In this document: one piece after another, positions 25,499 through 34,858 of the stretch
Layout: each line of letters starts with the position of its first letter
Numbering within the stretch: the first letter of the stretch is position 1
NCBI GenBank assembly: GCA_002280855.1
Contig: NCEU01000007.1
Coordinates: 310,001 to 374,000 of the forward strand
Length of the DNA: 64,000 nt
Direction: 5' to 3'
Origin: Sphingomonadales bacterium 32-65-25
GTDB taxonomy: Bacteria; Pseudomonadota; Alphaproteobacteria; Sphingomonadales; Sphingomonadaceae
The notes under the pieces: generated by a model
What the model saw: the letters and a program-made list of their open reading frames with translations, nothing else
What the model was told of the DNA's origin: nothing
The model's database searches: none
Position numbers and translations under genes: made by a program

Positions 25499-27424
25499 AT
25501 GAAACTGGGCGTCTGTTGGTATCCCGAACAATGGCCGGAAGCCCTCTGGGCCAGCGACGTGCAGCGCATGGCGGCCCTGGGCCTGTCGTTCGTGCGGATC
25601 GGCGAGTTCGCCTGGAGCCGGATCGAGCCTGATCCCGGTCATTTCGAGTGGGATTGGCTCGACCGGGCGGTGAATCTTGCCCATTCGGCGGGGCTGGAGG
25701 TGGTGATGGGCACGCCCACCGCCACGCCGCCGAAATGGCTGGTGGATGCGCACCCGGAAATATTGGCGAAAGGTCGCGACGGGCAGGTGCGCGGCTTCGG
25801 TTCGCGCCGGCATTATTGTTTCTCGTCAGACGTCTATCTGGAGCAGGCCAAGCGCATCACGGCGCTGATGGCGGCGCGCTATGGCCAGCATCCGGCGGTG
25901 ATCGCCTGGCAGACCGACAATGAATATGGCTGCCACGACACGGTGGTAAGCATGTCCGACGCGGCGAAGGCGGCCTTCCGGCGCTGGCTGGCTGCGCGTT
26001 ACGGCGATGTGCAGGCGCTGAACACGGCGTGGGGGCTGAGTTTCTGGTCCCAGGAGTATCGCAGCTTCGATGAAGTCGATGCGCCATTCGGCACTGTCAC
26101 CGAAAGCCACCCAGCGCACCGGCAGGACTGGCAGCGCTTCTCCTCCGCCATGGTGGAGCGCTTCAACGCCGCACAGGTCGAAATACTGCGCGCCGCCTCG
26201 CCGGGACGCGATATCGTCCATAATTTCATGGGGTTGTTCACCGAGTTCGATCACTACCCTGTCGGCAAGCAGCTCGATGTGGCGACATGGGACAGCTACC
26301 CGATCGGCTTCCTGGGGCAGGGGCCGTTTACCGCCGCCGAAAAGGCCCGCTACCTGCGCACCGGCCACCCCGATCTGACCGCTTTCCATCACAGCCTGTA
26401 TCGCGCCTGCGGGCAGGGGCGCTGGTGGGTGATCGAACAGCAGCCGGGGCCAGTGAACTGGGCGGCATGGAACCCGGCGCCGGCGAAAGGCGCGGTCGAG
26501 CTCTGGGGCTGGGAAGCCGTCGCCCACGGCGCCGAGCGCATGAGTTGGTTCCGCTGGCGGCAGGCGCCGACCGGGCAGGAAGCCATGCACGCCGGGCTGA
26601 ACCGGCCCGATAACCAGCCGGCTGCGGCGTGGCCTGAAGTGGAAGCCTTGGCCGCCGGACTTACCAAGCTTGGCCCGCTGCCCGAACGCAGTCGCAGCGA
26701 TGTCGCGCTGATCTTCGATTATGACAGCGTGTGGGCGGTGCAGAGCCAACCACAGGGCCGCGATCAAGATGCGCTGGCCACTGCCATGGCCTGGCACACG
26801 GCGGCGCGGCGGCTGGGCCTGAGCGTCGATATCGTGCCGCCCGATGCCGATCTGGCCGGCTATTCCTTGGTGCTGCTGCCTGCGCAAATCTTTGTGGATG
26901 AGGAGCTTGCGCGCCGACTTGCAGACAGCGGCGCAACCGTGCTGGCTGGCCCGCGCACCGGTTCCAAAACGCGCGATTTCGCCATTCCCGCGCACCTGCC
27001 GCCCGATGGGCTGAAAATGCTGATCGACGTGATGGTGGCCAGGGTGGAAAGCCTGCCGCCCGGCATCGTGCTGCCCGCCGGCAACGCGGGGCAGGTGACC
27101 GGCTGGGTGGAGGATGTCGAGGCTGGCGCCGCTGTCGAAACCCGCCTTGCCCTCGATGATGGCCGCGGCCTGTGGTTTGTCAGCGGCAAGGCGCATTATC
27201 TTTCCGGTCAAACCGATGATGCCCTGCGGCGCCGGATCATCGCCGATGTGGCGACAGCGGCCGGCCTCATCCCGCGCGACCTTGGCCCCGATGTGCGGGT
27301 GGAACGGCGTGGCAACTTCAATTTCCTGTTCAACTATGGCCCGGAACCCGTCACCATCGCCCATGATCTGTTGATCGGCCGAAACCCGGTGCCGCCTGCG
27401 GGCGTTGCCATCTGGAGGGACTGA
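25499..27424 (+). CDS. Beta-galactosidase, glycoside hydrolase family 42
   Basis: 641 aa. TIM-barrel start MKLGVCWYPEQWPE, FVRIGEFAWSRIEP; acid/base Glu142 in WQTDNEYGC and nucleophile Glu313 in WVIEQQPGPVNW, as in GH42 enzymes. The trimerisation domain (about 390-580) and a short C-terminal beta domain follow. No signal peptide, so it acts inside the cell on small galactosides. The gene is packed between an acyl-CoA dehydrogenase and DUF2855 with gaps of 18 and 2 bases; no sugar transporter is adjacent. Confidence 0.93.
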   Translation: MKLGVCWYPEQWPEALWASDVQRMAALGLSFVRIGEFAWSRIEPDPGHFEWDWLDRAVNLAHSAGLEVVMGTPTATPPKWLVDAHPEILAKGRDGQVRGFGSRRHYCFSSDVYLEQAKRITALMAARYGQHPAVIAWQTDNEYGCHDTVVSMSDAAKAAFRRWLAARYGDVQALNTAWGLSFWSQEYRSFDEVDAPFGTVTESHPAHRQDWQRFSSAMVERFNAAQVEILRAASPGRDIVHNFMGLFTEFDHYPVGKQLDVATWDSYPIGFLGQGPFTAAEKARYLRTGHPDLTAFHHSLYRACGQGRWWVIEQQPGPVNWAAWNPAPAKGAVELWGWEAVAHGAERMSWFRWRQAPTGQEAMHAGLNRPDNQPAAAWPEVEALAAGLTKLGPLPERSRSDVALIFDYDSVWAVQSQPQGRDQDALATAMAWHTAARRLGLSVDIVPPDADLAGYSLVLLPAQIFVDEELARRLADSGATVLAGPRTGSKTRDFAIPAHLPPDGLKMLIDVMVARVESLPPGIVLPAGNAGQVTGWVEDVEAGAAVETRLALDDGRGLWFVSGKAHYLSGQTDDALRRRIIADVATAAGLIPRDLGPDVRVERRGNFNFLFNYGPEPVTIAHDLLIGRNPVPPAGVAIWRD

Positions 27425-27426
27425 AC

Positions 27427-28455
27427 ATGACCACGCTTGCTGCCCGCGTTGGCGCTCTGGCCGAAACCACCGCGCTGCCCGATCCCGGCCCGATTGCCGA
27501 TGATGAAGCCCGCTTCGTCGTCGAGCATTTCGCGCTCACCGCCAACAACGTCACCTATGCCGTCCACGGTGAGGACTTCGCCTATTGGCGCTTCTTCCCG
27601 GCCCCCGAAGGCTACGGCATCGTGCCGGTCTGGGGCTTTGCCCGCGTCACCGAAAGCAAGGCGGACGGCATCAGCGTGGGCCAGCGCTTTTTCGGTTACT
27701 GGCCGATGGGCGCGGTTGCAGTGCTGACCCCGGTTCAGGTGTCGGCCCATGGCTTCACCGATGGCGCGGCGCATCGGTCTGGCCTGCCGCCCTTCTACAA
27801 CCGCTACAACCCGGCCAGCCCGGCCTGGGGCGACGAGGCGCTGCAGTGCCTGTTCCGGCCGCTCTATGCCACCAGCTTTCTGATTGATTGCTTGGTGGCG
27901 AGCCGGCCGGTCGATACGCTGCTGCTGTCGTCGGCCTCCTCCAAGACCGCGCTCGGCGTGGCGCAGGCGGCGAAAGGCCGGCAGTTTGTCGTGGGCCTCA
28001 CCTCGCCTGCCAATCGCGATTTCTGCGAAAAGACAGGCTATTACGATCAGGTTCTCAGCTATAACGAGATCGCCAGCGTCGCGGGGGAGACAATCGCCTT
28101 CGTCGATTTTTCCGGCAATGGCGGCGTGCGCAGCGGTGTCCACACCTTGCTGGGCGAGCGGCTCAAGGAAAGCCATATCGTTGGTGACACCCATTGGGAG
28201 AGCCCCAACACCAACGAACTGCCGGGCCCGGTGCCGCAGCTGTTCTTCGCGCCCACCGTGGCGCAGGATCGCGTCGCCGAATGGGGCCCGGCCGGTTTTG
28301 AACAACGGCTGGGTGAAGCCTGGGGCCGCTTTGCCGCCACGCTGAGCTGGCTGCGCGTCGAGCGTGTGACCGGCGATGCCGCCGTTGCCAAGGCCTGGGC
28401 CGAGCTGGTCGATGGGCGCATCGATCCGGCGGTGGGTGTCATCGCTGCGCTGTAA
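27427..28455 (+). CDS. DUF2855-family protein
   Basis: 342 aa, cytosolic. Family landmarks: EHFALTANNVTYAVHG (about 35-50), YWRFFPAPEGYGIVPVWGFA, LFRPLYATSFLID (about 140-152), LLLSSASSKTALGVAQAAK and FVVGLTSPANRDF. The fold resembles quinone oxidoreductase-like MDR proteins with a nucleotide-binding half, but no experimental role is known to me. It begins 2 bases after the GH42 stop. Confidence 0.85.
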   Translation: MTTLAARVGALAETTALPDPGPIADDEARFVVEHFALTANNVTYAVHGEDFAYWRFFPAPEGYGIVPVWGFARVTESKADGISVGQRFFGYWPMGAVAVLTPVQVSAHGFTDGAAHRSGLPPFYNRYNPASPAWGDEALQCLFRPLYATSFLIDCLVASRPVDTLLLSSASSKTALGVAQAAKGRQFVVGLTSPANRDFCEKTGYYDQVLSYNEIASVAGETIAFVDFSGNGGVRSGVHTLLGERLKESHIVGDTHWESPNTNELPGPVPQLFFAPTVAQDRVAEWGPAGFEQRLGEAWGRFAATLSWLRVERVTGDAAVAKAWAELVDGRIDPAVGVIAAL

Positions 28456-28647
28456 CTTGTTCAGCTTGCCGAAAGCGCGGCTGCGGCAATCTCCATCGCA
28501 CGGCTGGGGTTTGGACAAAGTGTCGCAATCCCCAGTCCTTGAGCACACAAGGGTCGAAGCGTATGGAGCCCGTCCAAGCGATCCGGCGCAGACGCCCGGG
28601 CGTGTGAAAAACCTGCCGGCCACAAGCCGGCGCGAGGAGAACAACTG

Positions 28648-29079
28648 ATGAAGATTCTGGGTTTTGTCGCCGCTGCCCTGGTGATCGCCGCTCCGGCCGC
28701 CGCCAAGGAAATCACCGTCAAGATGCTGAACAAGGGTGCCGAAGGCGCCATGGTGTTCGAACCGGCGTTCGTGAAGGCCGCCCCTGGCGACACCGTGAAG
28801 TTCGTGGCCACCAACCCGGGCCACAACGCGCAGACCATCGCTGGCTTCCTGCCGGCCGGTGAAGCCGAACAGAAGGGCGCCATGGGCAAGGATTTCGTGC
28901 TGAAGGCCGGCAAGCCGGGCCTGTATGGCATCAAGTGCCTGCCGCACTTCTCCATGGGCATGGTTGCCCTGGTGCAGGTCGGCAACGGCCCGTCGGCCAA
29001 CCTCGCTGCCGCCAAGGCCGTGAAGCTGTCGCCGCTGGCCACCAAGCGCATGACCGCCTACCTGGCGAAGGCCAAGTAA
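28648..29079 (+). CDS. Pseudoazurin (type 1 blue copper protein)
   Basis: 143 aa periplasmic electron carrier. Signal peptide about 1-19 ([14 protein letters not shown]). Copper ligands as in pseudoazurin: His in NPGHNAQT, then Cys, His and Met in KCLPHFSMGM. GAGGAGAA ribosome site before ATG 28648. Pseudoazurins donate electrons to nitrite or nitrous oxide reductases or to peroxidases; no such partner is in the window. Monocistronic with a strong terminator. Confidence 0.93.
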   Translation: MKILGFVAAALVIAAPAAAKEITVKMLNKGAEGAMVFEPAFVKAAPGDTVKFVATNPGHNAQTIAGFLPAGEAEQKGAMGKDFVLKAGKPGLYGIKCLPHFSMGMVALVQVGNGPSANLAAAKAVKLSPLATKRMTAYLAKAK

Positions 29080-29102
29080 GCCCAGCCGGTAACGGATGAT
29101 GA

Positions 29103-29140
29103 AACGGCCGGGGTGGCAACACCCCGGCCGTTTTCGTTTT
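29103..29140 (+). terminator. Rho-independent terminator after pseudoazurin
   Basis: Perfect 13-bp stem AACGGCCGGGGTG/CACCCCGGCCGTT with a GCAA tetraloop, then TTCGTTTT. Its tail overlaps the stop codon of the convergent edd gene. Confidence 0.93.
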
Positions 29141-30959
29141 AGAGCCCTGCCGCCCTCAGCATCGCCGAAGCCCCGGCCTCCGCATCATCACTGCCAGTGC
29201 GGAAAAAGGCGAAGAGTTCGCGCGCTGTACCCGGCCCCGACGCATCGATCGTCGCCGCAGGGCGGGACAGGAACTCGGCGGCATCCACCAGCACATCCAG
29301 CTGGCCCTTTTGAGCACACAGCCGGATCACGTCACCATCACGCACGCGGGCAATCGGCCCGGCGGCCATGGCTTCCGGGCAGAGGTGGATGGCGGCCGGC
29401 ACCTTGCCCGACGCGCCCGACATTCGGCCATCGGTAACGAGCGCCACCTTGAACCCGCGATCCTGCAGCACGCCTAGCGCCGGCGTCAGCTTGTGCAGTT
29501 CGGGCATGCCATTGGCCTGCGGGCCCTGGCCGCGCACCACCACCACGACGTCACGATCCAACTCGCCCGCCTTGAAGGCGGCCTGCACGCTTTCCTGATC
29601 CTCAAATACGCGGGCGGGCGCTTCGATCGTCCAGCGTTCTTCGTCCACCGCGCTGGTCTTGAAGATGGCGCGGCCCAGATTGCCTTTCACCAGCCGCATG
29701 CCGCCATCGGCGCGGAACGGGCTGGAAACGGACCGCAATATGCTCTCGTCACGGCTTTCCGGCACGTCGCGCCACACCAGCTGGTCACCGTCCATCGCCG
29801 GATCGCGGGCATAATGGGCCAGGCTGTCACCGGCGACGGTGGGAATGTCGCCGTGCAGCAAACCGGCATCCAAAAGGGTGCGAATGGTGAAGGCCATACC
29901 GCCCGCCGCGTGGAACTGGTTCACATCCGCTGCGCCGCCCGGATAGACGCGGGCCAGCAGGGGCACGGCGCCCGACAACTCATCAAAATCCTGCCAGTCG
30001 ATCAACACGCCTGCCGCCCGCGCGATGGCGGGCAGGTGGATGGCGTGATTGGTCGAGCCGCCGGTGGCCAGCAGGCCCACGATGGCGTTGACGATGGCGC
30101 GTTCGTCCACACAGGTGCCCAGCGGGCGTTCGTCTGGCTGGTTCAGCGCGATCTTTGCCAGCCGGTGCATGGCGGCGCGGTTCATGGCGGTGCGCAGGCC
30201 CGTGCCGGGATTGACGAAGGCCGCGCCCGGCACGTGCAGGCCCATCACCTCCATCATCATCTGGTTGCTGTTCGCCGTGCCATAGAAGGTGCAGGTGCCA
30301 GGGCTGTGATAGGAGGCGCTTTCGGCCTCCAGCAACTCGGCGCGGCTTGCCTTGCCCTCGGCGGCGAGCTGCCGGATGCGCTGTTTTTCCTTGTTCGGCA
30401 GGCCGCTGGGCATCGGCCCGGCCGGCACGAACAGCATCGGCAGATGGCCAAAGCGCAGCGCGCCGATCAGCAGGCCGGGCACGATCTTGTCACAGATGCC
30501 GAGCAGCGCGACCGATTCGAACATGCCGTGGCTCAGCGCCACCGCCGTGGCGAGCGCGATGCTATCGCGACTGAACAGGGAAAGCTCCATGCCCACCTGG
30601 CCTTGGGTCACGCCATCGCACATCGCCGGCACGCCGCCGGCAACCTGCGCCGTGGCGCCCACTTCGCGGGCAAACAGCTTCAATTGCGGCGGATATTGGC
30701 CATAGGGTTGATGCGCAGACAGCATGTCGTTGAAGGCCGTGACAATGCCGATGTTGACGCGCGCACCGGCCCTGATTGTCGCTTGATCATCAAGTGCAGC
30801 GGCAAAGCCGTGGGCAAGGTTGGAGCACGACAAGCGCTCCCGTCCCATGCCGTTCTCCCGTTCGCGGCCGATGTGATCAAGATAGCGGGTGCGGCCGGCG
30901 CGGCTTTTCTCGATGATGCGGTCGGTCACGCGGGCGAGTGTGGGGTGCAGAGTCGTCAT
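29139..30959 (-). CDS. edd: Phosphogluconate dehydratase
   Basis: Entner-Doudoroff enzyme converting 6-phosphogluconate to KDPG, 606 aa, an Fe-S dehydratase of the IlvD/Edd family. Edd-specific stretches include [21 protein letters not shown] (pieces [13 protein letters not shown]), [14 protein letters not shown]-like, [20 protein letters not shown] (pieces [10 protein letters not shown], Cys for the cluster), [20 protein letters not shown] (pieces [13 protein letters not shown]) and the C-terminal [17 protein letters not shown]. No eda, zwf or pgl is adjacent. Divergent from an amino-acid permease gene. Confidence 0.93.
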   Translation of the reverse strand: MTTLHPTLARVTDRIIEKSRAGRTRYLDHIGRERENGMGRERLSCSNLAHGFAAALDDQATIRAGARVNIGIVTAFNDMLSAHQPYGQYPPQLKLFAREVGATAQVAGGVPAMCDGVTQGQVGMELSLFSRDSIALATAVALSHGMFESVALLGICDKIVPGLLIGALRFGHLPMLFVPAGPMPSGLPNKEKQRIRQLAAEGKASRAELLEAESASYHSPGTCTFYGTANSNQMMMEVMGLHVPGAAFVNPGTGLRTAMNRAAMHRLAKIALNQPDERPLGTCVDERAIVNAIVGLLATGGSTNHAIHLPAIARAAGVLIDWQDFDELSGAVPLLARVYPGGAADVNQFHAAGGMAFTIRTLLDAGLLHGDIPTVAGDSLAHYARDPAMDGDQLVWRDVPESRDESILRSVSSPFRADGGMRLVKGNLGRAIFKTSAVDEERWTIEAPARVFEDQESVQAAFKAGELDRDVVVVVRGQGPQANGMPELHKLTPALGVLQDRGFKVALVTDGRMSGASGKVPAAIHLCPEAMAAGPIARVRDGDVIRLCAQKGQLDVLVDAAEFLSRPAATIDASGPGTARELFAFFRTGSDDAEAGASAMLRAAGL

Positions 30960-31076
30960 GGCTGCATCATAGGCTGGTCAGGCCCAATTGGGCAGGCCGA
31001 ATGGGGAAGACCAAAAGCAATCCGTTGACGGGCGAGCAGCCAGCGGGCAGCAAAGTGGGTGAACCGGGGGGCGCAC

Positions 31077-32348
31077 ATGGCCGAAATCAGAAAAGAATTG
31101 GGCCTGGTCGCCGCGCTGGCCCTGGTGGTCGGCAACATGGTCGGTTCCGGCGTGTTCCTGCTGCCGGCAACGCTGGCGCCCTATGGCTGGTCGGCGATGG
31201 GCGGCTGGGTGATCGCGCTGGCCGGCACGCTGGCGTTGGCCGGCTGCTATGCCGCGCTGTCCCGGCAGATGCCCGGCACCTGCGGGCCGCATTTCTATGT
31301 TGAAAAGGCGTTCGGCCCCAACGCCTCCTATATCGCGGCGTGGAGCTACTGGATCGGCGTCTGGGTCGGCAATGCGGCACTGGCGGTGGCCGTCGTCTCC
31401 AATCTCACCGTGCTCTGGCCCGGCCTGGCCGGCGATCCGCTCCTGAGCGCGCTGGCCGCCGTTGGCGTGCTGGTACTGGTGACGGCGATCAATCTTGCCG
31501 GCATCGGCGCTGCCAGCTTCGTGCAGCAGGCCACCACCTTCCTGAAACTCATGCCGCTCCTCGCCGTGCTCGGCATCGCGGCCTGGCTGCTGTTCACCAA
31601 GGGCAGCGCCGCCGTGGTCAACCCGCCGTCGGCGATGGAGGCCGATGGGGTGATCACCTCGGTCACGCTCACCATGTGGGCGTTCCTGGCCTTTGAATCA
31701 GCCACGGTGCCAGCCGACAAGATCCGCCGCCCGGAATTCACCGTGCCCGTTGCCACCATCGTCGGCCCGTTGCTGGCCGGTGTGCTGTACATGGCGATTT
31801 CGGCGGCGATGATCGCGCTGGTGCCGGCCGATGCTCTGGCCAAATCCAACGCGCCCTTTGCCGATTTTTCCGCGCCGTTCATTGGTTCGCAGGCCGCCGC
31901 GCTGATCGGGGTGTTTGCCGCGATTTCGGCGCTGGGTACGGTCAACGGCCTCACCCTCACGGCCGCTGAACTGCCGCGCGCCATGGCGCTGGTCGGGCAA
32001 TTCCCGCAGCGTTTTGCCGGGCTGAACCGGGCTGGCGCGCCGGCGGCGGCGGTGCTGCTGTCGGGCGGGCTGGCGGCAGCGTTGGTGCTGCTGAACACTG
32101 ATCGAAGCCTTTCGGGCCTGTTCGAGTTCACCATCCTGGTGGCCACCGCGGCCATGCTGGTCGGCTATATGGCGGTGGGGCTGGCCGGGATGAAGCTGCT
32201 TTCCGGTCCGATGCGCTTCGTGGGCCTTGCCGGCACGCTCTATTCGCTGTTCGCGCTCTATGCCTCCGGGTTGGAGGCCACCTTGTGGAGCTTCGCGCTC
32301 ATCGCCGCCGGCTGGCCGGTCCTGCTTTACGCCCGCGCAAAACCGTAG
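31077..32348 (+). CDS. APC-family amino acid permease
   Basis: 423 aa from ATG 31077 (GGGGGG upstream), about 12 membrane segments. The first span carries VGNMVGSGVFLLPATLAPYG, the substrate-backbone binding GSG motif of APC transporters; FVQQATTFLKLMPLL and TMWAFLAFESATVPADKI (spans 5-6) resemble the arginine/agmatine and basic-amino-acid antiporter branch. Substrate not determinable. Its 3' end overlaps the convergent flavoprotein gene by 22 bases. Confidence 0.88.
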   Translation: MAEIRKELGLVAALALVVGNMVGSGVFLLPATLAPYGWSAMGGWVIALAGTLALAGCYAALSRQMPGTCGPHFYVEKAFGPNASYIAAWSYWIGVWVGNAALAVAVVSNLTVLWPGLAGDPLLSALAAVGVLVLVTAINLAGIGAASFVQQATTFLKLMPLLAVLGIAAWLLFTKGSAAVVNPPSAMEADGVITSVTLTMWAFLAFESATVPADKIRRPEFTVPVATIVGPLLAGVLYMAISAAMIALVPADALAKSNAPFADFSAPFIGSQAAALIGVFAAISALGTVNGLTLTAAELPRAMALVGQFPQRFAGLNRAGAPAAAVLLSGGLAAALVLLNTDRSLSGLFEFTILVATAAMLVGYMAVGLAGMKLLSGPMRFVGLAGTLYSLFALYASGLEATLWSFALIAAGWPVLLYARAKP

Positions 32349-33907
32349 AACCGGTCTGACAATATCGCCTTCGCCGCATTGTGGCCTGGCGCGCCGGTCA
32401 CGCCGCCGCCGGGATGGGCACCGCTGCCACACAGATACAGGCCCTTCACTGGCATGCGGTGATTGCCGTGGCCCAGCACCGGGCGCGCCGCCCACAATTG
32501 ATCCAGGCTCATGCGACCGTGGAAGATATCGCCGCCAATCAGCCCGAACTTGCGTTCCAGATCGAGCGGCGAATGGATCTGCCGCGCGATGATACTGCGC
32601 TTGAAATTGGGGGCATGCGCCGTGACGGTATCGATGATCAGATCAGCCACCTTCTCGCGCACATCGTCCCAGCTCTGGCCATCAGGCAATTTGGGCGCGA
32701 ATTGCTGGCAGAACAGGCTGGCGACATGGCGGCCGGGCGGCGCCAGCGTGTCATCCAGCGTCGATGGGATCAGCATCTCCACGATCGGTTTGGCCGACCA
32801 GCCATAGGCCTTGGCGCCGGTATAGGCCCGGTCCATGTAATCAAGGCTGGGTGCGATGATGATGCCGGCGCCGTGGTGCGGGCCGGGCGCCTTCAATACG
32901 CTGAACTCCGGCAATTCCGACAGCGCCACGTTCATGCGGAAGGTGCCCGATCCGGTCGCATAGCCATCCATCGAACGGGCAAATTCGGCCGGCAGTTCGG
33001 CGCGGTCCACCAGTTGTCGGAACAACAGCGCCGGGCCGGCATTGCTGGCCACGATGGGCGCTTCCAGCACGCGGCCATCCTCCAGCGTGACGCCCTTCGC
33101 CTTGCCATTCACGATGTTCACGCGGGCCACGCGCTCTTCCAGGCCGATGGAAACGCCTTTTTCGCACGCTGCCGCGGCCATGGCCTTGGTAATGGCGCCC
33201 ATCCCGCCAATCGCGTGGCCCCAGGCGCCCTTCACCCCGTTCACCTGGCCGAACACATGGTGCAACAGCACATAGGCCGAACCCGGTGTGTCGGGGCTGG
33301 CGAAGTGGCCAACGATGCTATCAAAACCCAGCACCGCCTTGATCGGATCGCTTTCGAACCAGCCATCCAGAAATTCGCGCGCCGAACGGGTGAACAGGGT
33401 GAACAGGTCATGCTGTTCGCCCTTGCTCAGCCCCAGCATCGGCCAGCCCTGCGTGGCCAGCGCCGCCATGCCCTTCAGCCCCGGCCCTGGCGGGATCTTC
33501 AGCGCCAAGCGCCGCATCTGATCGGCCAGCACCTCCAGTCGCTGATCATAGCCGGGCAGGGCGGCGGCGTCCTTGGCCGAAAAACGCGCCACTTCAGCTT
33601 CGGTTACGCCGGGGCCGACCTTGAGATAGTCATTCGCCAACGGCAGGAAATTGTTGAGCGGGCGGTTGACGATGGTCAGGCCATGCTCACCCAGGTTCAT
33701 GTCCGATGCGACCCGATCCTGCAGCAGCGAGACGGTGTAGCTGGCGGTGCTGTTGCGAAAGCCCGGCGCGAACTCTTCGGTCACGCAGGCGCCGCCCACG
33801 ATATCGCGTGCTTCGCAGATATGCACCTTCAGCCCGGCGCGGGCGAGATAGAAGGCCGTGACCAGGCCATTATGGCCTCCGCCAATGATGATCGCGTCAT
33901 ATTGCAT
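32327..33907 (-). CDS. NAD(P)/FAD-dependent oxidoreductase (phytoene desaturase/PYROXD2-like)
   Basis: 526 aa. N-terminal dinucleotide-binding motif DAIIIGGGHNGLVTAFYLARAG (pieces IIGGGHNGLV) with the second GG motif ARDIVGGACVTEEF; C-terminal FAD motif GLYLCGSGAHPGGGVTGAPGHNAA (pieces CGSGAHPGGGV). This pattern is that of the carotenoid-desaturase-like superfamily near PYROXD2 and not of crtI itself; no carotenoid genes are nearby. Substrate unknown. Confidence 0.85.
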   Translation of the reverse strand: MQYDAIIIGGGHNGLVTAFYLARAGLKVHICEARDIVGGACVTEEFAPGFRNSTASYTVSLLQDRVASDMNLGEHGLTIVNRPLNNFLPLANDYLKVGPGVTEAEVARFSAKDAAALPGYDQRLEVLADQMRRLALKIPPGPGLKGMAALATQGWPMLGLSKGEQHDLFTLFTRSAREFLDGWFESDPIKAVLGFDSIVGHFASPDTPGSAYVLLHHVFGQVNGVKGAWGHAIGGMGAITKAMAAAACEKGVSIGLEERVARVNIVNGKAKGVTLEDGRVLEAPIVASNAGPALLFRQLVDRAELPAEFARSMDGYATGSGTFRMNVALSELPEFSVLKAPGPHHGAGIIIAPSLDYMDRAYTGAKAYGWSAKPIVEMLIPSTLDDTLAPPGRHVASLFCQQFAPKLPDGQSWDDVREKVADLIIDTVTAHAPNFKRSIIARQIHSPLDLERKFGLIGGDIFHGRMSLDQLWAARPVLGHGNHRMPVKGLYLCGSGAHPGGGVTGAPGHNAAKAILSDRFYGFARA

Positions 33908-33958
33908 GGGCAGCAGCCATGCCCGGCTGTGGGCAGGTGGTCAATTGCGGGCGGCAGT

Positions 33959-34744
33959 TCAGCCCAGCACGCCGGCGCACAGGGCGAGGCCGATCAGGCA
34001 CATCAGCACCGCGACCACCGATCGGATCGCCGTGATGGTGAGTTTTTCAAAGTGACGCGTCGCTGCCCACGCCCCGGCAAAGGCGGCGAGCGTGCCGACG
34101 CCGACCAGCAGCGCCTCCCGCCCAGCGGGATTGAGGCCCAGCGCGGCGAAGGACGCGGCATAGGTGGATAGCCGGGCCAGATCGACGAGAATCGCGATCA
34201 TCACGCCCGTGGCGATGAACGGCTTGGCCGCCAACCCGGCGCGCAACAGGAAGATCGAGCGCAAGGCGCCTTGCTGTCCAGTGAGGCCACCGAAGAAGCC
34301 GGTGACCAGCCCACCCAGCGGTTGCAGGCGCGGCGGCGCGGCCAGTTTCTGAAACCAGCTCTGCAATTCCAGTAAGGCAAAGATCAGCAGCAACAGGCCA
34401 ACCGCCAGGCTGGCGCCGGTTGGCCCGAATTGCCGGCCAAGCGCGCTCCATTCGAACAGGCGCGGCGTATCGCCCAGCCGGGCCAGCAGCCAGGCCCCGG
34501 CTATCGCTGCTGGAACGGCCGGGATGCCAAAGCGGATCACCACGCGCCAATCCGCCTGCCGCCACAACAGCCCGGCCTTGAAGACATTGTTGAGCAGGTG
34601 GACCACGCCGGTGGCTGCCACCGCCACCGGCACTGGAAAGAACAGGGCAAAGGCCGGCAGCAGGATCGTGCCAAGGCCGAACCCCGAATAGAGGGTGAGG
34701 GCTGATGCCAGCGCGGCTACCACCGCAATAACGATCATGTCCAT
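33959..34744 (-). CDS. TauE/SafE-family sulfite exporter-like membrane protein
   Basis: 261 aa from ATG 34744 (MDMIVIAVVAALASALTLYSGFGLGT), about eight membrane spans. The two TauE/SafE half motifs are visible: YSGFGLGTILLPAFALFFPV near the N-terminus and GLVTGFFGGLTGQQGALRS near residue 145. Members export sulfite or sulfoacetate or act in other anion efflux. In-frame sequence upstream of 34744 has no family signal. Divergent from the MFS gene. Confidence 0.85.
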   Translation of the reverse strand: MDMIVIAVVAALASALTLYSGFGLGTILLPAFALFFPVPVAVAATGVVHLLNNVFKAGLLWRQADWRVVIRFGIPAVPAAIAGAWLLARLGDTPRLFEWSALGRQFGPTGASLAVGLLLLIFALLELQSWFQKLAAPPRLQPLGGLVTGFFGGLTGQQGALRSIFLLRAGLAAKPFIATGVMIAILVDLARLSTYAASFAALGLNPAGREALLVGVGTLAAFAGAWAATRHFEKLTITAIRSVVAVLMCLIGLALCAGVLG

Positions 34745-34858
34745 CGGTTGGCTATGCCGGCCGTCCGACCCTGCCGCAATCGATAATGCCCACCCCGTTG
34801 CAACTGCCACCGCATCCGCTATGCGGGAACCCAAGAAACAGGCGGGGAGGCCGGGGTT

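Noticed and set aside
28480-28570. FNR/NNR-type box before pseudoazurin
   Set aside because: TTGAGCACACAA has the wrong length for TTGAT-N4-ATCAA; no other candidate found.
32381-34171. A 596-codon plus-strand open frame opposite the flavoprotein gene
   Set aside because: Antisense shadow without start context or domain; the minus-strand frame has intact FAD motifs.
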